A stretch of 64,000 nt of DNA from Aureimonas mangrovi (GTDB lineage Bacteria; Pseudomonadota; Alphaproteobacteria; Rhizobiales; Rhizobiaceae), in the NCBI RefSeq assembly GCF_014058705.1, contig NZ_CP059692.1, positions 811,001-875,000 of the forward strand, written 5' to 3'. Shown one piece after another: positions 54,848 to 63,616 of the stretch. Positions within the stretch are counted from its first letter, which is position 1. The number at the start of each line of letters is the position of its first letter. The position numbers and the translations under genes were made by a program. The notes below the pieces were generated by a model. That model was not told the origin of the DNA and ran no database searches. It was given only the letters and a program-made list of their open reading frames with translations.

Positions 54848-55441
54848 GTGCAGAACACCGTTAGCGGACCGAATCAGCGCATCCACATCGGCGGCCGCCT
54901 GCGACATGCTCGTAAGGTAATGGGCCTGAGCATGCAGCAGGTGGCGACACAGGTGGAGTGTTCGGAGAGTTTCATCTCGAAACTTGAGCGCGATAAGGTC
55001 CAGCCGTCGCTTTCCCTGCTTCATCGCCTCGTCGGCGTGTTGGGGATCAACGTTTCGCATCTGTTCGACGCGGCCGACGTTGGCGACGATCCCGTCTATG
55101 TCGTTCGTGTCGAAAACAGACCTCGTATACAGACGGCCGTCCGGCCGAATACAAGCGGTGTCATTCTAGAGCAGGTCGCGCCTCTCGGGCCGCAGTCTTT
55201 GCTGCAGGTCAACATACACGTCGTCGCGCCCGAGGGTGGCGGGCACGAAGCCATTAGTCACTCGGGTGAAGAAATGGGACTGGTGCTCGACGGCGCGATC
55301 GATTTGCAAGTCGGCGAACGGACCTACCATCTCAAGGCAGGCGACTCATTCGCCTTCGCCTCCGAGTTACCGCATGCCTACAACAACCCAGGCAGGGAAA
55401 CGGCCAGGGTGCTTTGGGTCAACACGCCACCAACCTTTTAA
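54848..55441 (+). CDS. XRE-family regulator with C-terminal cupin domain
   Basis: 197 residues from GTG 54848, preceded by GAGAGGCGGGG; an upstream TTG is possible. HTH: LRHARKVMGLSMQQVATQVE then SESFISKLERDKVQPSLSLL. Cupin: HEAISHSGEEMGLVLDGAID and GDSFAFASELPHAYNNPG. This architecture (PuuR/SutR-like) senses small metabolites through the cupin. It is divergent to the amidohydrolase operon and is its likely regulator. Confidence 0.85.
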   Translation: MQNTVSGPNQRIHIGGRLRHARKVMGLSMQQVATQVECSESFISKLERDKVQPSLSLLHRLVGVLGINVSHLFDAADVGDDPVYVVRVENRPRIQTAVRPNTSGVILEQVAPLGPQSLLQVNIHVVAPEGGGHEAISHSGEEMGLVLDGAIDLQVGERTYHLKAGDSFAFASELPHAYNNPGRETARVLWVNTPPTF

Positions 55442-55715
55442 CTGGGCGAAAGAGATTTTTGCTGCGAGGTCGGCGATTCTGCCTCGACGGAAAATCCGAG
55501 ATCTTTTGAAGAGGTATTACTGGTCGCGAAGCGACGTAATTCGTCGGATGAGAGAGGAACTGCTTAACCGCTTATGGTCGTGACATACGCATCACGAACG
55601 AGCGCAATTATAGGCCCGCAGCGGCCGTGCCACGAGAAGTCGTTACGCCGGATGGAGGGCGCGTAGATCCCTGCACAGCGACCGGTAGCTGAGCGGACGT
55701 CGCCGGCTGACTTCT

Positions 55716-55851
55716 TTACTTGGTTGGGAGCACTCGATAGACCTGCATGCCGGAGCATCTGAAGGTGGCGGCAATCGTCGCGACCGATACGCCCTCAGAT
55801 TGCATCGCGCGGATGCGCTCCTTGTCGAAGCGTGGCTTGCCACCCTAGCAG
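55716..55851 (-). pseudogene. Serine resolvase C-terminal (HTH) fragment
   Basis: Minus-strand reading gives GGKPRFDKERIRAMQSEGVS then VATIAATFRCSGMQVYRVLP and a TAA at 55718-55716. It matches the helix-turn-helix tail of Tn3-type resolvases/invertases. The catalytic serine domain is gone. It joins directly to other transposase debris. The flanking 55442-55715 holds no gene I can support. Confidence 0.55.
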
Positions 55852-55855
55852 TTGC

Positions 55856-56285
55856 CGGCGTCGGTAGCAAGGCGTGACGGGTAGTGACCGAACCGCTCCC
55901 AGGTCCGCGCGATCATTCGCTTGGCCACTGCCACCTTGGCCTGGACGTCGATGACGTCGGTGGAGTTGAGCTTCCGGTCGATCCGGATGGCGATGCATTC
56001 CCGGGTGAACTCGTCGATCACGTTCAGCATGCGGGACTTGAGTCCGTTGTAGGTGCGATCCCCGACGAAGTCATAGGACGAGACATGGTTGGGATGTTCC
56101 GCCCGAAGCCGGATGCAGGAGCCGTTGTTCAGCCAGAGCCAGCCTCTCTTCGGCTGCCGGGCCAGGACCTTCAGCCCTTCCTGGCGCCAGATGCGCTCGA
56201 CGCGTTTGACGTTCGCCGACCAGCCAGCGGTCCCAACATGGCCACGATCCGGCGATAGCCATAGTGGACTTGCCATGAAATGCGC
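55856..56285 (-). pseudogene. IS3-family transposase (orfB) fragment, frameshifted, fused to other transposase debris
   Basis: The segment encodes RRISWQVHYGYRRIVAMLG, a frame change near 56235, then AGWSANVKRVERIWRQEGLK and RMLNVIDEFTRECIAIRIDR, ending STDVIDV. This is the N-terminal half of an IS3 orfB up to the first catalytic aspartate region (SYDFVGDRT). After STDVIDV the sequence switches to KRMIARTWERFGHYPSRLAT, which looks like part of another transposase. The mosaic shows repeated nested insertions and deletions. Confidence 0.65.
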
Positions 56286-56289
56286 CTCT

Positions 56290-56685
56290 TTCCTTCAGAA
56301 GAGCTCTCCACTTTCCCGGGCAAGTCCAAATACACCAGCGAGCAGTTCCAGCGCCTGATGGAGGGGGTGATCGCCGGCCTGGAGCCCAACTCCATCGTCG
56401 TCAATTTCGGAACGTCGTTGCCCGAATCCACCAAGCGGATCGCAGCTGCCGTGGAAGGCCCCGGCTCGCGCTACATGGATGCCCCGCTGGGGCGCACGCC
56501 CTCCAATGCGCTGGAGGGAAAGCTCAACATAATGGCGGCCGGCTCGCCTGACGATTTCGCGCGCCTTGAGCCGGTGTTCCGGGATTTCGGTTAGAACGTA
56601 CTCCATGTCGGACCGCTCGGGGGCAGGGCACACGCTGAAGCTCATTAACGACCTATTCGCAGCCCTTTTCGCCCGCAAACGCTGA
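56290..56685 (+). pseudogene. 3-hydroxyisobutyrate dehydrogenase/GarR-like gene remnant
   Basis: The translation includes GVIAGLEPNSIVVNFGTSLP, ESTKRIAAAVEGPGSRYMDA and PLGRTPSNALEGKLNIMAAG, the second half of the NAD-binding domain of beta-hydroxyacid dehydrogenases. A TAG at 56592-56594 stands where a sense codon is expected before NVLHVGPLG. One extra G in the following GGGGGC run shifts the frame before the GHTLKLIND segment that carries the catalytic lysine. The 5' part with the nucleotide-binding glycine motif is missing. The gene is dead. Confidence 0.65.
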
Positions 56686-56800
56686 GCTCTTCTACGGGTC
56701 GTTCCGCGAGGTTCGTACATCGACACCTGTGCCCGGGCGCCCGCTCCAGTTCGCGCACCGGGCTGCATGCGGCGGGTTTCAGCAGGAGTTCGACCCTGGC

Positions 56801-56971
56801 CGCAGGTCGAGCCTGCCCATGCGGGCAGCCTCGACCTGCGCCGTGCCGGTGGCGTACCGGCATCAGCGTTGCATTCCTGCACCAAGATCGAATTTAAACG
56901 ACATGTTTCAGCGGACCGCAAGCGTCCGCCCGCAGACTCTTCCCGATCGCGGTATAAAGGAGTCGATCGGG
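56801..56971 (+). promoter_or_regulatory. Cluster of four stem-loops in the bcs operon leader
   Basis: Four inverted repeats stand in a row. (1) CGCAGGTCGAG (56801-56811) with CTCGACCTGCG (56830-56840), continued inside by CTGCCC/GGGCAG around ATGC, a 17-bp stem with one C-C mismatch. (2) TGCCGGT/ACCGGCA (56844-56862). (3) GCGGAC/GTCCGC (56911-56929). (4) CCCGATCG/CGATCGGG (56942-56971), whose loop holds AAAGGAG. None is followed by a T-run. The series ends 45 bases before bcsN, so it may be a structured leader or a protein-binding region. Hairpin 1 could also be a palindromic repeat element. Confidence 0.5.
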
Positions 56972-57016
56972 TCAGAATGGGTATCGGCTCCGAGCGGGCT
57001 GCAGGGGGCGCAGCGA

Positions 57017-57967
57017 ATGCTTGCCAGAAGAACGCGCGGGCGCGCGATTTCGATGAACACCGCACTGTCGTCCCTGCTGGCGGCCTGCGTCTTCTTGTCG
57101 GGATGCATGACGGGCGCGCAGCCCATCTCGACCTCCCGCACGCGCACCGTCATGCTGGAGGACACCTACATCGCCCCGCCCGTTGGCGGGCCGCAGATCC
57201 TGGAGGTGACCGAGCGGCGCTACCCCAACGCCACGGAGCAGACGATCCTTCTCGGCAACCGCTCCCGGGTTCCAGGCAGCAACTTCATCGAAGTGCGCTT
57301 CTTCGGGCCGGTGGGTAACAGCGGAACGGGGCGCACGCCGCTCCCCAACCGCCCGCTGTCCAACACGAACCTGATCGCGGAAATGCGCGAGGTTCTGCCG
57401 AGCGTGCCGATGCGCCAGAGTGCGCTCTACGTGCAGAACCGCTACGGGCCCTTCGGCTATGCCGCCGGGCGTGCCGCCGGGGGTGATACCTGCGTCTACG
57501 CCTGGCAGCGGATCGCCGGTGTCGACCACTCGACCTTGCTGATGCGCGACAAGGGGACGATCGAAATCCGCTTCCGCCTGTGCGACAGCGAAGTCGACGA
57601 GGAGCGGCTTCTCTACACGATGTACGGCTTCACCATCCGGGCGTTCTTCAGCGATCTTCTCTGGAACCCGTATGGCGCGCCCAACGCGGTGGACGAGCAG
57701 CTGGGAAGCACCGGCGCGCCCGTTATGCCGACAGGGGCGCGCGGCTTCGAGAACACCGCGCCGGTGGCCGCACCCGTGCGCCGGGCCGCGCCCGCCCGCG
57801 CCCCCGCAGCGCCGGAGCCGGCACCCACCGAAGCACCGCCCTTGCCGGCGCCGGTCGGACCGCTGGTTCCCCCACCGCCGCTCGCCGCCGCCGTCGTCGA
57901 TAGCCCCGCAGCTGCTACGATCGAGGTTCCGAGCCCGCCCGCCTGCGAGGGAACGCAGACATGCTGA
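57017..57967 (+). CDS. bcsN: Cellulose biosynthesis protein BcsN (lipoprotein)
   Basis: 316 residues from ATG 57017, preceded by a GGGGG-rich ribosome region; an ATG at 57053 is the alternative. A type II signal peptide ends in the lipobox LSGC (ACVFLSGCMTG), so it is anchored as a lipoprotein. The middle region (TERRYPNATEQTILLGNRSR, YAWQRI) matches BcsN, a component found mainly in Rhizobiales cellulose operons. The last ~70 residues are alanine/proline-rich and probably disordered. The stop overlaps the bcsA start by 7 bases. Its biochemical role is not known. Confidence 0.85.
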   Translation: MLARRTRGRAISMNTALSSLLAACVFLSGCMTGAQPISTSRTRTVMLEDTYIAPPVGGPQILEVTERRYPNATEQTILLGNRSRVPGSNFIEVRFFGPVGNSGTGRTPLPNRPLSNTNLIAEMREVLPSVPMRQSALYVQNRYGPFGYAAGRAAGGDTCVYAWQRIAGVDHSTLLMRDKGTIEIRFRLCDSEVDEERLLYTMYGFTIRAFFSDLLWNPYGAPNAVDEQLGSTGAPVMPTGARGFENTAPVAAPVRRAAPARAPAAPEPAPTEAPPLPAPVGPLVPPPPLAAAVVDSPAAATIEVPSPPACEGTQTC

Positions 57968-60168
57968 GGGCTCTCGCCTTTCTGGGCTGGGCCAGTGCGG
58001 CCATCGTCGCGCTCTTCGTGATCACGCTGCCGATCAGCGTGCAGTCCCAGCTCATCGCCGTGACGCTGGTCCTGTCGGTCATGGTGGTGCTGAAGGTCTT
58101 CAACCTCGGCGGCACGTGGCGGCTCATCGCTCTGGCGCTCGGAACCGCCGTGGTGCTGCGCTACGTCTACTGGCGCACCACCGGCACGCTGCCGCCCGTC
58201 AGCCAGCTGCACAACTTCATTCCCGGCTTCCTCCTGTATCTCGCCGAAATGTACTCGGTGTTCATGCTGGGGCTCAGCCTCTTCGTCGTCGCCGATCCCC
58301 TGCCGCCGCGCCCCTCGCGTGGTAACGAGCGCACCGACCTCTTCCCGTCGGTCGACGTGTTCGTGCCGACCTACAACGAGGAACCGGCGCTTCTCGCCAA
58401 CACCATCGCGGCCGCGCTGGCCATGGACTACCCGTCCGACCGCCTGAAGGTGTGGCTGCTGGACGACGGCGGCACGATGCAGAAGCGCAATTCGGAACAT
58501 GCCGGCGAGGCGCAGGCCGCCGAGCGGCGCCGGCGCGACCTGATGGCGCTGTGCGAGGAACTGGGCGCGACCTACCTGACGCGCGAGCGCAACGAACACG
58601 CCAAGGCCGGCAATCTCAACAACGGACTCCTGCACTCCACCGGCGATCTCGTCGCGGTGTTCGACGCAGACCACGCGCCGGCGCGCGACTTCCTGCTCGA
58701 GACGGTGGGGTATTTCCACGAGGATCCGCGGCTCTTCCTGGTACAGACGCCGCATTTCTTCCTCAACCCCGATCCGCTGGAGCGCAACCTCCAGACCTTT
58801 GAGCGCATGCCCTCCGAGAACGAGATGTTCTACGGCGTCATCCAGCGCGGGCTCGACAAGTGGAATGCGGCCTTCTTCTGCGGGTCGGCTGCCGTCCTGC
58901 GCCGCACGGCGCTGAACGAGGCGAACGGATTCTCCGGTCTTTCGATCACCGAGGACTGCGAGACCGCGCTGGAGCTGCATTCGCGCGGGTGGAACTCGAT
59001 TTATGTGGATCGTCCGCTGATCGCCGGGCTGCAGCCTGCGACCTTCGCGTCCTTCATCGGCCAGCGTTCGCGCTGGGCGCAGGGCATGATGCAGATCCTG
59101 CGCTTCCGGTTCCCGCTGCTTAAGGGCGGGCTCTCGCTGCCGCAGCGGCTCTGCTACATGTCCTCGACGCTGTTCTGGCTTTTTCCGTTTCCGCGCGTGG
59201 TCTTTCTGATCGCGCCGCTTTTCTACCTCTTCTTCGACCTGCAGATCTTCACCGCCTCAGGCGGCGAGTTCCTGGCCTATACGCTCACCTACATGGCTGT
59301 GAACCTGATGATGCAGAACTACATGTACGGCTACTATCGTTGGCCGTGGATCTCGGAACTCTACGAATACGTGCAGACAGTGCATCTGCTGCCGGCGGTG
59401 GTTTCGGTGATGCTCAACCCGCGCAAGCCGACCTTTAAGGTGACGGCCAAGGACGAGTCGATCCTACAGTCGCGCCTATCCGAAATCAGCCTGCCGTTCT
59501 TCCTGATTTTCGCCGTTCTTCTGGTGGGTGTCGGCGTCACCGCGTATCGGGTCTACGCCGAACCGTATCGCGCCGATCTGACGCTGATGGTCGGGCTGTG
59601 GAACTTCATGAACCTGCTTCTGGCCGGCTGCGCGCTGGGCGTCGTCTCCGAGCGCGGCACGCCGAGCCAGTTCCGCCGGGTGAAGGTGGCACGGCGCGGC
59701 GAACTCCGGATCGGCGATGCTAGCCTGCCCGCCACCATCGAGGACGTTTCGGTGGGCGGCGCACGCGTGCGCGTCTTCGGCAAGTTGCCGTCGGCCACCG
59801 GGAAGGGCATGCTGTGCGAGCTTCGTTTCCGCCCGCACGCCTCGACCGCCATGGGCATGCTGCCGGTTTACTTGCGCAACATCCGCGAGGAGAGCGACGG
59901 GGCGACGCTGGGCCTCAACTTCGCGACGCCCAGCATTCAGGACAATCGTCTGGTGGCCGATCTCGTCTTCGCCGATTCCGCGCAGTGGAGCGCATTCCAG
60001 CAGAGGCGTCGGCGCAATCCGGGCGTTCTGGGCGGCACCGTCTGGTTCGTCTACCTCTGCGTCTTCCAGACGTATCGCGGTTTCTACTATCTGGCGAAGG
60101 GCTCGACCAAGCGCTCGCGACCGATCGTGCCCTCGCCCTTCGGCGAAGCGACGGGAGGCCAATCGTGA
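57961..60168 (+). CDS. bcsA: Cellulose synthase catalytic subunit BcsA
   Basis: 735 residues. After N-terminal membrane helices comes a family 2 glycosyltransferase domain: Asp168 (LDDGGT), Asp235/Asp237 (FDADHAP), the catalytic base Asp332 (TEDCETA) and Gln368 of QRSRW. Further helices and a C-terminal PilZ region with EDVSVGGARV follow. It polymerises UDP-glucose to cellulose and translocates the chain across the inner membrane with BcsB. The PilZ arginine box around QFRRVKVARRG is not a perfect RxxxR, so c-di-GMP control may be modified. Confidence 0.95.
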   Translation: MLRALAFLGWASAAIVALFVITLPISVQSQLIAVTLVLSVMVVLKVFNLGGTWRLIALALGTAVVLRYVYWRTTGTLPPVSQLHNFIPGFLLYLAEMYSVFMLGLSLFVVADPLPPRPSRGNERTDLFPSVDVFVPTYNEEPALLANTIAAALAMDYPSDRLKVWLLDDGGTMQKRNSEHAGEAQAAERRRRDLMALCEELGATYLTRERNEHAKAGNLNNGLLHSTGDLVAVFDADHAPARDFLLETVGYFHEDPRLFLVQTPHFFLNPDPLERNLQTFERMPSENEMFYGVIQRGLDKWNAAFFCGSAAVLRRTALNEANGFSGLSITEDCETALELHSRGWNSIYVDRPLIAGLQPATFASFIGQRSRWAQGMMQILRFRFPLLKGGLSLPQRLCYMSSTLFWLFPFPRVVFLIAPLFYLFFDLQIFTASGGEFLAYTLTYMAVNLMMQNYMYGYYRWPWISELYEYVQTVHLLPAVVSVMLNPRKPTFKVTAKDESILQSRLSEISLPFFLIFAVLLVGVGVTAYRVYAEPYRADLTLMVGLWNFMNLLLAGCALGVVSERGTPSQFRRVKVARRGELRIGDASLPATIEDVSVGGARVRVFGKLPSATGKGMLCELRFRPHASTAMGMLPVYLRNIREESDGATLGLNFATPSIQDNRLVADLVFADSAQWSAFQQRRRRNPGVLGGTVWFVYLCVFQTYRGFYYLAKGSTKRSRPIVPSPFGEATGGQS

Positions 60169-62576
60169 AGCGTTCGGTGATCCTGGCGCTGACCGCGCTG
60201 CTTTCGGCAGGTTCCGCTTCGGTCTGGGCCCAGCCGGCACCCTTCGATATGACGCCGGAGGAAGACGCCGAGCCCGCGGCACCCCAGCCGTCGCAGTCCC
60301 CCTCGACCGGACCGGCCGAGACTGCGCCCGAACCGCAGAATGACGACCCGCAGGGCGGCCAGGCCGATTCCGGCCCCGTGGAGGATCCGGGCGAGCCGAC
60401 CGTGGTGCGAGGCGGGAGCGAGGCCCCGATCGATCCCGTAACGCGCCGCTACGTGGTGCCCGGAAACGCCCTGACGCTTTCGGGGGAAGTGGCCGAACGC
60501 CGCTGGTCGGTCTACCTCACGCCCGAGCAGGCGTCATCGGCCGCGACGCTTCAGTTCGGCTACCAGAACTCCATCCTGGCCGCGCCCGAAACCTCGCGCC
60601 TGTCGGTCGTGCTGAACGGCACCGTGCTGGCCGAACTTCCCCCGGCCTCGCCGGATGCGGTCGCCGATGTCGTGCTGGACGTGCCCGCAGGGCTCCTTCG
60701 CGAGGGCGCCAACGTCCTCTCCTTTGCCTCCCGGCTGCGCCACCGCACCGACTGCACGGTCGAATCCACCTACGATCTATGGGTCGAGATCGACCCCGAG
60801 CGCACCTTCCTCGACTTCGGTGACGAAGACGCGATGACACTGCGGCGGCTCGACGATCTTCGCGCGGTGGGGCTGGCGTCGGACGGCGCCACCAGGCTCC
60901 AGATCGTCGTGCCGGGAGGGTCGCTGACCCAGGCGGCCGGCCCTCTCGTGCGCCTCTCGCAGGGTTTGGCCCTTCTGGCTGGCATGCCCAATCAGTCCGT
61001 CACCATCAACGAGGGCGATTTGCCGCCGCGCGGAGCGGGCAGGCTCACCGTGCTGGCCGGGCCGGAGAGCGCTCTTTCGTCACTGCTCGAGAACGCGGAA
61101 CAGACTCGACCCGACGGCTCGGCTTCTCCCGGTTTCGTGCAATTGCCCGACGGGCGGACCGCTCTGCTGGTGAGCGGCCAGGACTGGCGGGAAGTCGGCG
61201 AGGCGGTGGAGCGCGTGGTGGCACCCACCGACCGGCCGATCAGCGTCGAACGCACCGAACTTTCCACGCCCAACTGGCGCACGCCCGATACGCCGCTGGT
61301 GGTGGGCGAAAGCACGCTGCGCCTCAGCGATCTGGGTGTTGCCACGCAGGAATTCTCCGGCCGCCGCTTCCGCACGGAGTTCACGGTCGGCGTGCCGGCG
61401 GACTTCTACGCCGAGTCCTACGGCGAAGCCTCGTTCATCCTCGACGCCGCCTACAGCCCCGCCGTTCTACCCGGCAGCCATATCGACATCTACGTGAACG
61501 GCAACATCGCCACCACGGTGCCCATCGGCTCGAACGAGGGCGCGGTGCTTCGCAACAACCCGGTCGGGCTGACGCTGCGCCACTTCCGGCCGGGCGTGAA
61601 CACTCTGGCCATCGAGGCAATCCTCGACACGCAGGCAGACGAGGCCTGCCTGCCCGGCACCACCTCGGACGACACCAATCGCTTCGCCCTGTTCGACAGC
61701 TCGCGTCTGGTGATGCCGAACTTCGCGCGGATCAGCCAGCGCCCCAACCTAGCCGCCACGGCCGGGACGGGCTATCCCTACAATCGCTCGCCCGATCCGG
61801 TGCCGCTCATCCTTGGCGAAATCTCGCCGTCGGCCCTGAGCGCGGCGAGCACCTTCCTCTCACGCCTCGCCCTGGTCGCCGGCCGTCCAATCACCGTGGA
61901 AACGGGGGTCAGCGCCGTGAACGCGGCTGCGCATGACGCCTTGTTCGTGGGCGCCGCATCGCGGCTGCCGGCTGGCGTCCTCAACGAGATCGGGGTTTCC
62001 GAAACGCTCCGTTCGGGCTGGGAGCTCGACCAGAACGCGCCGCAGACCAGCGGCACGCAGGCGTCCATGGAGGGATGGAGCGATCGCGTCGGCAGCAGGT
62101 GGCAGCAGCCGCTTCTGGCCGTCGACGCCTGGCTGGAGGAACGGTTCGACCTGTCCACCGAGATGCTTTCCCTGCGCCGGCGTGCCGAGGGCAACTATGT
62201 TCCGCCGGCACAGACCTCGCTTCTGGTGGCGCAGGGCAGCGACCCGACCGACGAGCGGGTCTGGACGGTGCTGACCGCGCCCGATGCCGAAGCGCTCGCA
62301 CAGGGTGTCGATACGCTCACCCGGCAGGAGAACTGGAGCGAGCTGACCGGAGGTGTAACGCTCTATCAGGCCGGCGAGAACGCCTTCTTCCAGGTTCCCG
62401 CGCAGGTGACGTCGCTGGCGCCGACTCAGCCGACCTCGCTGCGCAACCTGCGGCTGGTGACGGCCAACTGGCTCTCCGAGAACGTCCTGTTCTACGCACT
62501 GCTGCTGGCGCTGGTCTCGCTGGTCCTCGGCATCATGACGACCCTCTTCACCTCCGTTCTAGGACGCCGCCAATGA
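60165..62576 (+). CDS. bcsB: Cyclic di-GMP-associated cellulose synthase subunit BcsB
   Basis: 803 residues from GTG 60165 (GTGA overlap with bcsA). A signal peptide (RSVILALTALLSAGSASVWA) is followed by a ~70-residue acidic, proline-rich stretch, then carbohydrate-binding-like domains (LTLSGEVAERRWSVYLTPEQ, GEASFILDAAYSPAVLPGSH) and a C-terminal membrane anchor (FYALLLALVSLVLGIMTTLF). BcsB sits in the periplasm and guides the cellulose chain. The stop overlaps bcsZ by 4 bases. Confidence 0.93.
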   Translation: MKRSVILALTALLSAGSASVWAQPAPFDMTPEEDAEPAAPQPSQSPSTGPAETAPEPQNDDPQGGQADSGPVEDPGEPTVVRGGSEAPIDPVTRRYVVPGNALTLSGEVAERRWSVYLTPEQASSAATLQFGYQNSILAAPETSRLSVVLNGTVLAELPPASPDAVADVVLDVPAGLLREGANVLSFASRLRHRTDCTVESTYDLWVEIDPERTFLDFGDEDAMTLRRLDDLRAVGLASDGATRLQIVVPGGSLTQAAGPLVRLSQGLALLAGMPNQSVTINEGDLPPRGAGRLTVLAGPESALSSLLENAEQTRPDGSASPGFVQLPDGRTALLVSGQDWREVGEAVERVVAPTDRPISVERTELSTPNWRTPDTPLVVGESTLRLSDLGVATQEFSGRRFRTEFTVGVPADFYAESYGEASFILDAAYSPAVLPGSHIDIYVNGNIATTVPIGSNEGAVLRNNPVGLTLRHFRPGVNTLAIEAILDTQADEACLPGTTSDDTNRFALFDSSRLVMPNFARISQRPNLAATAGTGYPYNRSPDPVPLILGEISPSALSAASTFLSRLALVAGRPITVETGVSAVNAAAHDALFVGAASRLPAGVLNEIGVSETLRSGWELDQNAPQTSGTQASMEGWSDRVGSRWQQPLLAVDAWLEERFDLSTEMLSLRRRAEGNYVPPAQTSLLVAQGSDPTDERVWTVLTAPDAEALAQGVDTLTRQENWSELTGGVTLYQAGENAFFQVPAQVTSLAPTQPTSLRNLRLVTANWLSENVLFYALLLALVSLVLGIMTTLFTSVLGRRQ

Positions 62577-63616
62577 GGAGCCGCTTTGTTGCCTGCCTGC
62601 TGGCCGCCTGCATTGTCATGATCAGTGCCCCCCGGCCCGCCGTGGCGTCGATCGAGGCGGACGACTGGGCGGCCTACAAGGCGCGCTTCCTCACGGATGC
62701 AGGCCGGATCGTCGACGACGGCAACAATGGCATCAGTCACAGCGAAGGGCAGGGCTACGGGCTCTGGCTCGCCTATCTGGCGGGGGACCGTGCCGGCTTC
62801 GATCAGATCTGGAGCTTCACGCGTACCGAACTGATGCTGCGCGACGACGGTCTGGCGATGTGGAAATGGGATCCAGCCGCCGATCCGCACGTCACTGACC
62901 CCAACAACGCCACCGACGGCGACATCCTTATCGCCTACGCTCTGGCGCAGGCCGGTGAGGCCTGGCAGCGCGACGATCTGAGCGAGGCGGCGCGAGCCAT
63001 CGCGCAGGCTCTCACCTCGACGCTCATCGAAAGGGGCGGACGGCGCCTCATCCTGCCTGGCAAGGCCGGATACGGTGTTGAGGACCGGCCCGATGGGCCG
63101 GTGGTCAACCTCTCCTACTGGATCTTCGAGGCATTCGACCGGCTGGCAGCTCTCGAGCCGGAGGCCGGCTGGGACCGGGTGTCGCAGGATGGGGTGGATC
63201 TTCTCGATCAATCGCTGTTCTCGGACCGCCAGCTGCCGCCGGACTGGCTGTCCGTGCGCAGCCGGCCCCGTCCCGCGGAGGGCCTTCCATCCGAATTTGG
63301 TTACAACGCCCTTCGCATCCCCCTCTATCTGATCCGCGCGGGCAACCGGGACGAGGCGCTGCTGCGCACCCTGCGCGACGGCATGAGTGATGCCGACGGC
63401 AATCTCGTTCTGGCGAGCCCGCCCGGCGGGGTGGTGAACGAAACGCTGAGCGACCCGGGCTACCGCATCCTGCCTGCGTTGATCGACTGCGTGCTGGACG
63501 AAACGCCGGTGCCAAAGGCGCTGCGCAGCTTCGAGCCAACGCTCTACTACCCATCCACCCTCCATCTCCTCTCGCTCTCGTTTCTGGCGGAGAACCGGCC
63601 GGAGTGCATGCCGTGA
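62573..63616 (+). CDS. bcsZ: Endo-1,4-beta-glucanase, glycoside hydrolase family 8 (BcsZ)
   Basis: 347 residues with a signal peptide (FVACLLAACIVMISAPRPAV). The GH8 acid is Glu58 in ISHSEGQGYG and the second acid is Asp115 in NNATDGDILIA. BcsZ trims cellulose in the periplasm and is needed for normal fibre formation. The order bcsN-A-B-Z with overlapping ends is that of rhizobial cellulose operons. Confidence 0.93.
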   Translation: MRSRFVACLLAACIVMISAPRPAVASIEADDWAAYKARFLTDAGRIVDDGNNGISHSEGQGYGLWLAYLAGDRAGFDQIWSFTRTELMLRDDGLAMWKWDPAADPHVTDPNNATDGDILIAYALAQAGEAWQRDDLSEAARAIAQALTSTLIERGGRRLILPGKAGYGVEDRPDGPVVNLSYWIFEAFDRLAALEPEAGWDRVSQDGVDLLDQSLFSDRQLPPDWLSVRSRPRPAEGLPSEFGYNALRIPLYLIRAGNRDEALLRTLRDGMSDADGNLVLASPPGGVVNETLSDPGYRILPALIDCVLDETPVPKALRSFEPTLYYPSTLHLLSLSFLAENRPECMP

